NCBI RefSeq assembly: GCF_000383915.1
Contig: NZ_KB912942.1
Span: 3,547,778-3,611,777, forward strand
DNA: 64,000 bases
Source of the DNA: Amycolatopsis benzoatilytica AK 16/65
GTDB taxonomy: Bacteria > Actinomycetota > Actinomycetes > Mycobacteriales > Pseudonocardiaceae
Direction: 5' to 3'
Below the pieces are notes generated by a model. The model had not been told where the DNA came from. It searched no databases and was given only the letters and a program-made list of their open reading frames with translations. Position 1 is the stretch's first letter, and each line of letters begins with the position of its first letter. Shown here piece by piece: positions 1 to 7,667 of this stretch. A program made the translations under genes and the position numbers.

Positions 1-388
1 CGCCGATGATGCCGGAACAGCCGAAGTGCCCGTGTTCGACGGAGGTCAAGTGCATCGATCCGCCTTTGCCGCCGCACAGACCGGTGGACCGACCCAAGAT
101 TTCCGCGAAAGCCGCCTTGAGCGGGGCGCCTTTGGCGATCACCTGGCCATGGCCGCGATGGCTGCTGACCACCGGGTCGTCGGGACGCAATGCGGCAACG
201 ACTCCGGCGCTGACCGCCTCTTGCCCGATGCCGTCGTGGAGCGCGCCGCGGAAACCCTCCGCTCCTTGCAGGAAGATCCGTCGGGCGTACTCGTCGAATT
301 GCCGCACGCGCACCATGGACTCGTACAGTTGCAGTGCTGTCGGTCCGTCGATCGGGGCGGTGCCCGTTGAGGTCACAACCGAGGTCAC
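1..388 (-). CDS. TPP-dependent 2-oxoacid/acetoin dehydrogenase E1 alpha subunit (partial)
   Basis: Translating the minus strand from the GTG at 388 gives an open frame running off the window edge (129 codons). It reads like the N-terminal third of pyruvate/acetoin dehydrogenase E1 alpha: a QLYESMVRVRQFDEYA helix, SHRGHGQVIAKG, and GRSTGLCGGKGGSMHL, the last being the family's hallmark ahead of the TPP site. A GGAG lies about 10 bases before the GTG; a second in-frame GTG is at 376. These enzymes decarboxylate a 2-oxo compound and pass the acyl group to a lipoyl carrier. A lipoyl domain is encoded at 3203-3442 on the same strand, and E1 beta would be expected further left. The substrate cannot be told. 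A hairpin at 425-456 may separate its transcript from the upstream gene. Confidence 0.85.
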   Translation of the reverse strand, partial: MTSVVTSTGTAPIDGPTALQLYESMVRVRQFDEYARRIFLQGAEGFRGALHDGIGQEAVSAGVVAALRPDDPVVSSHRGHGQVIAKGAPLKAAFAEILGRSTGLCGGKGGSMHLTSVEHGHFGCSGIIG

Positions 389-424
389 GGCTCGATACTC
401 CGTTCGAGAATTCGTGGAATGACA

Positions 425-456
425 GTGGGACCGGCGCAGCCGTACGCCGGCCCCAC
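425..456 (-). terminator. GC-rich hairpin between alkyltransferase and E1 alpha genes
   Basis: The arms GTGGGACCGGCG (425-436) and CGCCGGCCCCAC (445-456) pair over 12 positions with one wobble and an 8-base loop. It lies 11 bases beyond the stop of the gene ending at 467. There is no T-run, so it may be a partial terminator or an mRNA-stabilising stem inside one transcript. Confidence 0.5.
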
Positions 457-466
457 CGCCAAGCTT

Positions 467-1513
467 CTACAATTCGGCGCGAACGATCCGCGCCCCTTCG
501 CCGAGCGCGTTGAGCTTCGCCCTGGAGACCGTCCGAGGGAACAGCGCGAGGCCGCAGTCCGGAGCCACCATCAGGCGATCGGCAGGAATCACCTCGAGCA
601 CCCGGCGGATGCCGTCGGCCACCTTCTCCGGGCTCTCGACGATGATGTTGTGGTCGTCGATCACCCCGGCGCACAGGATCCGGTCGGACGGGAAATTCTT
701 GAAGCTCGCGACTTCCGAGTAGTCGCGGTTCGCCAGTTCGTGGGACAGCACGTCGAAGTTGCAGTCGGCGAAGTAGCTGATCACATCGGCGACCCGGTTC
801 TCGGCTACATCCGGCTGGCCCTCCACGCTCCCGTAGCAGACGTGCCAGAACTTGAGCATGTCGTCGAGCCCTTCGAGCGCACGGTTCGTCGCCTCGGTGA
901 GCCACTGGTCGCTCTGGTAGTGCACGGCGACGTCGACGATCTGGACGGCTTCGAGCCCGAAGGTATCGCGGAGGTACTTGATTTCCTCGTTCATGGCGGC
1001 GGCGAGGTCCATCGCGACCGCTTTCTGGTCGTTGTAGTGGAGGTCGCGGGTGAGGATGCTCAGCTGGGTGGGGCCGAGGAAACCGATCTTGAACGGTTTG
1101 TCCGTCGCGCGCTTCACTGCGTCGACCACGCCCTGGTACGCGGGCCGGACCCATTTGATCGGGCCGGTGCACTCCTGCACGTAGTAGTTGGAGTACTTGT
1201 GGTACTCGTTGGGCGCACCCCATCGGGAGTAGCCGCCGAGCATCTCCGTGAACAGGTGCCACAGTGCGTCGTACTGGTAGCCCTCCGCTTCCCAGTCTTC
1301 GTACTGCAGCCCGTCGGTGAGCACGTCGAGGCCGGCCTCGATCTGGTCGTAGCAGCACAGCCGGACGGCGTCCTCGTAGGCGACACGCGTCGACATGCTG
1401 GTGTAGAGCGGCGTCTCGCGTGAGCCGAAGATCCGTCCCTGAAGCCAGGACGGACGCGGATAGGCGCCCACCATCGTGGCGGCGATTGGGATTTCCTGTC
1501 CTCGAATCTGCAT
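467..1513 (-). CDS. MetE-C-terminal-like zinc alkyltransferase, probable epoxyalkane:coenzyme M transferase (copy 1)
   Basis: This 348-residue protein belongs to the cobalamin-independent methionine synthase C-terminal family, which includes epoxyalkane:CoM transferase (XecA/EtnE). The zinc site is visible as H224-x-C226 in WHVCYG and C320 in APDCGL, with E259 a possible further ligand. The early TMVGAYPRPSW segment is typical of the group. Length is close to known epoxyalkane:CoM transferases (about 370) and half that of full MetE. The ATG at 1513 has an AAGGAGGT site; an upstream ATG at 1534 lacks one. Its place on the strand of CoM biosynthesis genes and a XecC homologue favours transfer of CoM thiolate to an epoxide over methionine synthesis. 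A close paralogue lies at 14512-15564. Substrate is unknown; another thiol/methyl transfer remains possible. Confidence 0.75.
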   Translation of the reverse strand: MQIRGQEIPIAATMVGAYPRPSWLQGRIFGSRETPLYTSMSTRVAYEDAVRLCCYDQIEAGLDVLTDGLQYEDWEAEGYQYDALWHLFTEMLGGYSRWGAPNEYHKYSNYYVQECTGPIKWVRPAYQGVVDAVKRATDKPFKIGFLGPTQLSILTRDLHYNDQKAVAMDLAAAMNEEIKYLRDTFGLEAVQIVDVAVHYQSDQWLTEATNRALEGLDDMLKFWHVCYGSVEGQPDVAENRVADVISYFADCNFDVLSHELANRDYSEVASFKNFPSDRILCAGVIDDHNIIVESPEKVADGIRRVLEVIPADRLMVAPDCGLALFPRTVSRAKLNALGEGARIVRAEL

Positions 1514-1619
1514 CGGATGTACCTCCTTGTACAACTGACCTGGACCAACGCGGCTGTAGGTTTACCGCTTCGGTGAGCGGGCGCGCATCGGCTGACGCCG
1601 CGCAACTGCTCCAGCCGAG

Positions 1620-3206
1620 TTATCCCGCGACGCTAACCGCGGTGCCGGCTTCTCCCGCGAATCTCTCGCGCAGCTGCCGTTTGAGCACCTTGCCGTAGGC
1701 GTTCTTGGGCAAGGCAACGCACACGAAGATCCGCTTTGGACACTTGTAGTCCGCCATTGCCTTCCGGCAGTACGCGATCACCTCCTGCGGATCGAGCCCC
1801 TCCCCCACAACGGCCGCCGTCACAGCTTCTCCCCACAACCGGTCCGGGACGCCGAAGACCGCGGCTTCGACGATCGCCGGGTGTTCCAGCAAGACGTCCT
1901 CCACCTCGCGGGCGTACACATTGGACCCGCCGGAGATGATGAAGTCCTTTTTCCGGTCGAGCACGTAGAGGTAGCCGTGCTCGTCGAGCTTCCCGAGGTC
2001 GCCGGTGTGCAGCCAGCCGCCCTTGAGGGCCTCTGCGGTCTCTTCCGGACGCTCCCAATAGCCGGCCATGACAGCAGGCCCGCGCACCAGGATCTCGCCC
2101 GCTTCCCCAGCCGACATCTCCTTGCCGTCCGTTCCGGCGATGGCGACCTCCATCCCGGTTCGAACGACGCCTGCGGACGCGAGCACCTCAGTGTCCGACC
2201 GTTCGAGCCGATGCTCCTCACGCCTGAGATAGCTGATGGTCATAGGCGATTCGCCCTGGCCGAACAATTGGCAGAACACCGGGCCGATCCGGGTGATCGC
2301 CTCCTTCAGATCCTCCACGTACATCGGAGAGCCTCCGTAGACGACGCATTTGAGGCTCGACAAGTCCGCGCCTGCCAGAGCCGGCGAATCCAGCAGCATC
2401 CGGATCTGTGTCGGCACCAGCCAGGAGACGGTCACGCCGCGCCGCTGGACGTCGGCGGAGAACACTGCCGGATCCCACTTGCCGTGCACGATGTTCTCGG
2501 CGCCCCTGGCGAGACCGACGAGTGCGTGGAAGCCCGCCCCGTGGCTCAGCGGAGCGCAATGCAGCACGACGTCTTCCGGCTGCATCTGGTAGAGATCCGC
2601 GCACCAGGACACGACGACGAACGCAAGGTTGCGGTGAGTCAGCACTGCGCCTTTGGGTTTGCCGGTCGTCCCGGAGGTGTAGAAGATCCACGCTGGCGTC
2701 TCCTCGGGGAAATCCCGGACCGGTTCGTCTGCGGCGGGGCTGTCGGCGAGTGTTTCGTAGCCGATGTCTTCGTCGCTGCCGATGCCGATCCGGTGTTCGA
2801 CCTCTATCTCGCGCGCACCCTCCCCGAAGCCTGCGCCGTACACCAACGCGCGCGCGGCGCAGTCCCGGACGTGAAAGTTCACCTCGTCCGGAGTGAGCCG
2901 CGCGTTCATCGGCACGACGGCCAAGCCGGTCTTCCAGCAGGCGAACATGGTTTCGAGGAATTCCGGGCAATTGTGAGACCAGATGACGACCCGGTCGCCC
3001 ACCGCCAGGCCGATTTCGGACAGCCCGCGAGCCAGAGAATCGACCCGTTGGTTGAACTCGCCGTAGGTGATCGTGCGATCGCCGGACCGGATCGCTGTCC
3101 GGCCTGGGAACTGGCGGGCGATGCCTGTCAGGAGCCGGCCGACGTTCACCGAATTCGCGGCGGAGGCGACCGGGGCGTCATGCAGTTGCATGGTCTTCTC
3201 CGTCAC
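1620..3206 (-). CDS. AMP-forming acyl-CoA ligase
   Basis: This is a 528-residue member of the ANL adenylating family. Visible motifs are the phosphate loop YTSGTTGKPKG, the central FGQGESP, the WLHTGDLG segment, the hinge LDRKKDFIISGG, and the C-terminal catalytic lysine in NAYGKVLKR. It should activate a carboxylic acid to its acyl-CoA with ATP. The GTG start overlaps the stop of the lipoyl-domain gene by four bases (GTGA), so the two are translationally coupled. In context it may activate the beta-keto or other acid released by the XecC-type carboxylase, but the acid is not predictable from sequence. A 106-base gap separates it from the downstream alkyltransferase gene. Confidence 0.9.
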   Translation of the reverse strand: MTEKTMQLHDAPVASAANSVNVGRLLTGIARQFPGRTAIRSGDRTITYGEFNQRVDSLARGLSEIGLAVGDRVVIWSHNCPEFLETMFACWKTGLAVVPMNARLTPDEVNFHVRDCAARALVYGAGFGEGAREIEVEHRIGIGSDEDIGYETLADSPAADEPVRDFPEETPAWIFYTSGTTGKPKGAVLTHRNLAFVVVSWCADLYQMQPEDVVLHCAPLSHGAGFHALVGLARGAENIVHGKWDPAVFSADVQRRGVTVSWLVPTQIRMLLDSPALAGADLSSLKCVVYGGSPMYVEDLKEAITRIGPVFCQLFGQGESPMTISYLRREEHRLERSDTEVLASAGVVRTGMEVAIAGTDGKEMSAGEAGEILVRGPAVMAGYWERPEETAEALKGGWLHTGDLGKLDEHGYLYVLDRKKDFIISGGSNVYAREVEDVLLEHPAIVEAAVFGVPDRLWGEAVTAAVVGEGLDPQEVIAYCRKAMADYKCPKRIFVCVALPKNAYGKVLKRQLRERFAGEAGTAVSVAG

Positions 3207-3442
3207 CGTTGTTCGATCTCGGCAAGGAGCGTGCCGACCGGAACTGTTGTCTGCACGGGTACGTGAATCTTCGCGATCACGCCGCTCACCGGTGCCGGGA
3301 TCTCGTTCTCGATCTTGTCAGTGGCGATCTCGAGGAGGATTTCGTCCATGTCGACCTCGTCGCCTTCTTCTTTGAACCATTGCGTCACCTCGGCTTCCTC
3401 GACGGTGTCGCCCAGGTTCGGCATCGTGAGCTCGTATGCCAT
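3203..3442 (-). CDS. Free-standing lipoyl (biotinyl-lipoyl) domain protein
   Basis: This 79-residue protein is a single lipoyl domain without the E3-binding or catalytic parts of an E2. The sequence opens with MAYELTMPNLGDTVEE, and the attachment lysine is K43 in TDKIENE, followed by the PAPVSGVIAKI hairpin. It could carry an acyl, aldehyde-derived or reducing equivalent between the E1 alpha/beta enzyme coded to the left and a partner. It sits ten bases after the XecC-type gene and overlaps the acyl-CoA ligase start, so all three are probably made together. Lone lipoyl carriers are uncommon; the intact fold and lysine argue against a remnant. Confidence 0.9.
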   Translation of the reverse strand: MAYELTMPNLGDTVEEAEVTQWFKEEGDEVDMDEILLEIATDKIENEIPAPVSGVIAKIHVPVQTTVPVGTLLAEIEQR

Positions 3443-3452
3443 CGCTGCGCCC

Positions 3453-5081
3453 TTACAGGTCGACCAGGTTCGGGCTTCCCGCGCGCAGGCGGGAAAGCTG
3501 GATGAAGTGCTCCGGGTTGAGGAACAGTTCGTTCATCTCGGCCATGTCGTCGACGGTGAGCCCTTCGGGCCTGCTCATCAGGTAGTCCAGGTACTGGAAG
3601 GCGTCCTTGGCGCCGTAGCCGACGTGGTGCACCCCGACGATCCGCCGGGTGTCGCCGTCGATGACCGCCTTCTGGAAGCCGGAGTCCTCCGGACGCAGGA
3701 ACGCGTACAGCATCGTGCCGTCGGAGGCGGGCAGGCAGATCGTCGACGGGTCGATGCCCTTCGGGGGCATCTGCAGCGTGACCACGTTCGGGTACTTCTC
3801 CCGCGCCTCGTCCTCGGTGAGGCCGACCCAGGTCACCTCGAAGGTGGTGTGCAGGAAGTCGGGGTATTCGCTGAAGTCGAACTCGTAGTCCTGGCCCATG
3901 ATGTTGCGGGCAGCGGTCATGCCGCATTTGCGCGCCTTGAACATCTCCATCGGGCCGCCGATGAGGTCGCCGATCGCGTAGACGTTGTCGACGCTGGTGC
4001 GCATCCTGCTGTCGACGACGACCTCGTCCCTCGCGCCGACCTTGACGCCCAGCCACTGGCTGGCCAGGTCGGACAACGGCTTCTCGCCGGTGCCGTTGTA
4101 AACGAAGTCGCACGGGATGCGAACCGTGTCGCCTTCGGCGGTCTTGACCACCACCTCTTCCACCTTGCCGTCGCCGTTGATCGCGATCGGAGTGGACCCT
4201 TCGAGAATCTGGATGCCGCTGGTGCGCATGTTGTCGACGACGTAGCGGCGGAGGTCCTCGTCCACGTGGTGCAGGCTCTTCGTCGTGAGCAGCGGGGACC
4301 GGGTCAGGATCGTAGTCTGCACGCCGGCCGCCTGGAAGAAGCTGCCGTATTCGACTGCGACTTTGCTGCCGCCGATGATGACGCAGCGGGTCGGTTCGTA
4401 GTCCAGATCCTCGACCAGAGTGGCGTAGTCGTACACGCCGGGCAGGTCGCCGCCCGGCAGGTGTAGCGGACGCTGGTGCGCGCCCATGCCCAGCACCACG
4501 TTGCGGGTGTGGAAGGTGCGCCCGGCGACTTCCACGGTGTACGGGTCGATGACGGTCGCTTTCGCGTTGAGCACGTAGTCCACGCCGAGCTGCGACTTCG
4601 TCTGGAAATTCATGACTGCGTGCGCTGAGTTCCGCAAGTTGCGGAACGCCTCGATCAGCTCCAGCATGCTGACCTTCAGCTCGCCGGGCTGGCGGAACCA
4701 CAGCTTGCCGGCGAGCCGGCGCTCGCGCTCGAGCAGCGCGGCCGCTTCCGAGAACAGGTGGTGCGGCACGCACGCCTGGTGCGGGCAGCTCCCGCCGAGG
4801 AACGGCCACGCGTCGATGATCAGGGCCTTGCCGCCCATGGCGGTCAGGTACGAGCCGCCGAACCGTCCTCCGGCGCCACCGCCGACGAAGATCGCGTCGT
4901 AGGTGACGCCGTCCTCCTTGATGTTGATGATCGGAATGTCGTTGTGCTCGTATTCCGCGATCAGCTCGACCCATTCGGTCAGCGATACATCCCGCTCGGT
5001 GACGTCCAGCACCGTTTCCTCCTCGAGATCTCTTGCCCCAATGCCTTCATCAGTATGGATATCGGCGGCCTGAGTATTCAT
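3453..5081 (-). CDS. xecC: XecC-type NADPH:2-oxoalkyl-CoM oxidoreductase/carboxylase
   Basis: This 542-residue flavin disulfide oxidoreductase resembles 2-ketopropyl-CoM reductase/carboxylase of Xanthobacter along its whole length. Residues 67-72 (GGGAGG) form the FAD loop; the redox pair C99/C104 lies in GGSCPHQACVPHHLF; VGGSK-like IIGGSKVAVEYG is the NADPH fold; the end is ELFLNPEHFIQLSRLR. The usual His-Glu dyad of this superfamily is replaced by Phe (F520) and His (H525), the feature that marks the carboxylase rather than a dihydrolipoamide dehydrogenase. The known reaction cleaves 2-oxopropyl-CoM and adds CO2 to give acetoacetate and CoM. The ATG at 5081 leaves about 25 extra N-terminal residues relative to Xanthobacter. 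The adjacent lipoyl gene also allows an E3-like side role. Confidence 0.9.
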   Translation of the reverse strand: MNTQAADIHTDEGIGARDLEEETVLDVTERDVSLTEWVELIAEYEHNDIPIINIKEDGVTYDAIFVGGGAGGRFGGSYLTAMGGKALIIDAWPFLGGSCPHQACVPHHLFSEAAALLERERRLAGKLWFRQPGELKVSMLELIEAFRNLRNSAHAVMNFQTKSQLGVDYVLNAKATVIDPYTVEVAGRTFHTRNVVLGMGAHQRPLHLPGGDLPGVYDYATLVEDLDYEPTRCVIIGGSKVAVEYGSFFQAAGVQTTILTRSPLLTTKSLHHVDEDLRRYVVDNMRTSGIQILEGSTPIAINGDGKVEEVVVKTAEGDTVRIPCDFVYNGTGEKPLSDLASQWLGVKVGARDEVVVDSRMRTSVDNVYAIGDLIGGPMEMFKARKCGMTAARNIMGQDYEFDFSEYPDFLHTTFEVTWVGLTEDEAREKYPNVVTLQMPPKGIDPSTICLPASDGTMLYAFLRPEDSGFQKAVIDGDTRRIVGVHHVGYGAKDAFQYLDYLMSRPEGLTVDDMAEMNELFLNPEHFIQLSRLRAGSPNLVDL

Positions 5082-5163
5082 TGGCGAAACGGGAGAACGC
5101 GTGCCCGCTGCTACTCCCGGCGGGAGCATCGCAATAGCCGAGCGAAACCCGGGAGCAAAGCCG

Positions 5164-6690
5164 TCACGACGGAAGCGGCTGTCCGTTGTTCCGCGAAGCG
5201 ACAACTCGAGCCGCGGCAAGCAGCCGCTGTTCGGTCTCGCCGATGCGATCGCGCTGCCGTTCCCGCCACTGCTCCGCAGCCTGGGTCCGCTCGCGAAGGC
5301 GCCGCGCGTGTTCCCGGACCCGGTCCGGCGCGCTCCCTCCCGGCACGGTGCGCGTGGAGACAATCCGCGACGGGTCGAGCGCATCGCGCACCAGGTCCTC
5401 GCCCACCTCCAGCGGCTTGCCCGCGATCTCTTCTGCCGCGCGATTGAGATCGTCGGCCGTGATGGTGGTGCGGCCGACGGCGATGGCGCGAGCGACGGCA
5501 CGTCCGACCGCGCGGTAGGCGGTGCGGTAGTCGAGGCCGCAGCGGAGGACCAGCTCCTCGGCGAGATCGGCGGCACCGGTGAAGTGCGCGCCGGCCACCC
5601 GGGCCATGGCCTGCCGGTCGACCTGCACGGTACGCACGGTTTCCGCGGCCAGCGCGACGAGCTGGCGGGATTGCTCGACGGCCTCGGTCACCTCCCGGTA
5701 GGTGTGCAGCCAGTTGTCGGTGCGCGCGGACGGTGTCCGGCCGGTCGCCAGCAACCCAGTCGCACGCCCGATCAAAGTGTTCGCCCCGGACCGGATGACC
5801 GCCAATGCGTACGGGTTGCGTTTCTGCGGCATCAGCACCGAAGCCCGGCACAGCGACGGATGCACCGTCACGTAGCCGAAACCGGGGCTGGTGAAGATTT
5901 CCAGATCTTCGGCGAGCCGGTCCGCGGTGGTCGCTGCCATGACGGCGGCGAGCACCGCATCGGTGAAGCTGTCGACCGACCACATGATGTCGCGGGTGTG
6001 CGCCCCCACCTCGGCGAACCCGAGCAGCTCGGCCAGGTGATCGCGGTCCAGCGGAACACGCGGGCCGCCGACTCCGCCCACGCCCGCGGGAGACCGGTCT
6101 GCCAGCGTGAAGGCGGTCTCGACGCGGTCCAAATGCCGGATTGCCTCCTCGCCGAACCCGCCGAGGTAATGGCCGAAGGTCGACGGTTGCGCCGGCTGCA
6201 GGTAGGTGTTGTCCGCCCAGACCGTGTTGGCGTGCGCCAACGCCTGGCGGGCGAGCGCGCCGACGAATCGTTCGACCACCTCGTGCAGCCCGAGCAACCG
6301 ATCGCGCAGCGCGAGGCGGAACGCGATCCGTCCTGCTTCCCGGCGAGTCCGCCCGGTGTGCAGCCAGCCCGCGGTGGGCCCGAGCCGCCGCTCCAGCTCG
6401 TGTTCGCGGCTGTTGTACGCATCTCCGTAGACCGGGTCGTACGGGAATTCTGCGGCAGGGATGTCCAGGATCGTCAGCAGCTCGGCGGCGAGCCGGGCCG
6501 CTGCCTGCTCGGGTACGACACCGGCTTTGTGCAACGCGATCACGTGCGCGAGGTCGGCCAGGCCGAGCCCGCGGTGCAGCAGCGGAGCGTCGGCGACTTC
6601 GCGCGCATATCCGGCCGCGACCATTTCAGGGGCTGGGCCGCTGGTGATCCGGCCCTCGGCGCCCAGGTATCCGTCCGGGGTTGCACTCAT
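5164..6690 (-). CDS. Aspartase/fumarase-superfamily lyase, argininosuccinate-lyase-like (XcbD type)
   Basis: The protein has 508 residues and the fold signature of the aspartase/fumarase superfamily: HTGRTRRE (111-118), PAQPSTFGHYL, and the mobile catalytic loop with MPQKRNP at 287-293. Overall it is most like argininosuccinate lyase. The ATG at 6690 overlaps the stop of the PLP gene as ATGA. Xanthobacter's CoM cluster has two such lyases (XcbC1, XcbD1); this is the second one here, and the more ArgH-like. In that organism XcbC1 removes phosphate from phosphosulfolactate; assignment of the two lyases here to C or D is by order and resemblance only and could be swapped. A housekeeping ArgH is unlikely because no other arginine gene is near. 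Confidence 0.8.
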   Translation of the reverse strand: MSATPDGYLGAEGRITSGPAPEMVAAGYAREVADAPLLHRGLGLADLAHVIALHKAGVVPEQAAARLAAELLTILDIPAAEFPYDPVYGDAYNSREHELERRLGPTAGWLHTGRTRREAGRIAFRLALRDRLLGLHEVVERFVGALARQALAHANTVWADNTYLQPAQPSTFGHYLGGFGEEAIRHLDRVETAFTLADRSPAGVGGVGGPRVPLDRDHLAELLGFAEVGAHTRDIMWSVDSFTDAVLAAVMAATTADRLAEDLEIFTSPGFGYVTVHPSLCRASVLMPQKRNPYALAVIRSGANTLIGRATGLLATGRTPSARTDNWLHTYREVTEAVEQSRQLVALAAETVRTVQVDRQAMARVAGAHFTGAADLAEELVLRCGLDYRTAYRAVGRAVARAIAVGRTTITADDLNRAAEEIAGKPLEVGEDLVRDALDPSRIVSTRTVPGGSAPDRVREHARRLRERTQAAEQWRERQRDRIGETEQRLLAAARVVASRNNGQPLPS

Positions 6691-7667
6691 AACCGACCTC
6701 CGCCGGACGCGGTGAACAAGGTTGGGGCGCCCCCGGTGACCAGGAAGACGACCGGGCCGGCGACCTGTCCGTTGTGGACGGCGTCGAGGAGGCCCGCCAT
6801 GGCCTTGGCGCCGAAGACCGGATCGAGGAAGATCCCTTCGGTCCGGGCGACCAGCGCAGCCGCCCGGCTGCCGGCGTCGGACGCCGTGCCGTATCCCGGG
6901 CCCAGGTATCCCTCGACCACCGCGACATCGCCGGGGCGAGCTGTCGCGTCTGTGCCCAGCAATCGGCTTGCGCCGTTGGCGAGTTCGTCGACCCTCTCGC
7001 GACACTCGTCGGCCGTCCGGCTGACAGTGACTCCCACCACCGCGTAGGGGTGGCCGAGCCAGCGGGCCGCCGCGAGCAGACCGGCCTGCGTGCCGCACGA
7101 CCCCGTGGCCAGCCATACGGCGCGGGGCACCACGCCGGCGGCTGCCAGCTGGTCGCGGAGCTCGATGCTGGCGCGGAAGTAGCCGCAGGCTCCGAGCGCC
7201 GTAGCCCCGCCACGAGGCAGCGGGTACGGGTTCCGGCCCTGCGCGCGCAATTTGCTGGTGAGTTCCACGATGGCGGCGTCGACCGACACGCGGCTGGCGT
7301 CTCCGGTGAAGCGGATGTCGGCCCCGACGAGTTCGGCCAGCGCGTGGTTGCCCGCTGGCCGGCACAGCTCGCCGTAATAGACCAGGTAGGGATCGAGGCC
7401 GTGCCGCCGCGCCGCCAGTGCCGCGAGCATCGCCCAGTTCGACTGCGGGCCCGCACCGGTGACCAGGCTGTCGCACTGTGCGGCAACGGCATCGCCGATC
7501 AAGTACTCGAGCATGCGCAGCTTGTTTCCGCCCAGGCCGAGCCCCGTGAGATCCTCCCGCTTGAACCACACCTCGACGCCCAGCACGCTCGTCAGCCGCT
7601 CCGCGTACTGCAACGGAGTCGGCTCGGCGGCGAGCAGGACCCGCGGCAGTTCGGCCGGCCGGTTCAT
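6687..7667 (-). CDS. D-cysteine desulfhydrase-like PLP enzyme (XcbE type)
   Basis: This 326-residue fold-type II PLP enzyme belongs to the ACC deaminase/D-cysteine desulfhydrase family. K49 in GLGLGGNKLRMLE is the Schiff-base lysine, TGAGPQSN the phosphate/substrate loop and ATGSCGTQAG the glycine-rich PLP-phosphate loop. The ATG at 7667 overlaps the preceding stop as ATGA, as does its own stop with the next start, so it is coupled within the CoM operon. In Xanthobacter the CoM cluster holds one PLP enzyme of precisely this family (XcbE1), thought to handle sulfur in the thiolation part of the pathway. Role here is inferred from this match and the operon. Confidence 0.85.
   Translation of the reverse strand: MNRPAELPRVLLAAEPTPLQYAERLTSVLGVEVWFKREDLTGLGLGGNKLRMLEYLIGDAVAAQCDSLVTGAGPQSNWAMLAALAARRHGLDPYLVYYGELCRPAGNHALAELVGADIRFTGDASRVSVDAAIVELTSKLRAQGRNPYPLPRGGATALGACGYFRASIELRDQLAAAGVVPRAVWLATGSCGTQAGLLAAARWLGHPYAVVGVTVSRTADECRERVDELANGASRLLGTDATARPGDVAVVEGYLGPGYGTASDAGSRAAALVARTEGIFLDPVFGAKAMAGLLDAVHNGQVAGPVVFLVTGGAPTLFTASGGGRL

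Noticed and set aside
419..1423. Long plus-strand frame of 334 residues
   Set aside because: It is the antisense of the zinc alkyltransferase gene; its product is Val/Asp/Arg-rich without any family motif, as expected from opposite-strand GC-rich codons.
467..1513. Housekeeping methionine synthase MetE
   Set aside because: The protein is less than half the length of MetE, has a near-identical paralogue in the same locus, and sits among CoM genes.
3453..5081. Reading the XecC-type protein as dihydrolipoamide dehydrogenase because a lipoyl gene is adjacent
   Set aside because: The His-Glu dyad of that enzyme is replaced by Phe and His in exactly the carboxylase pattern, and the whole length resembles the carboxylase.
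5164..5576. Extension of the XecC-type frame upstream to 5576
   Set aside because: The extra 165 residues overlap the XcbD-type gene in another frame and are Ser/Arg-rich; family alignment supports a start near 5081.
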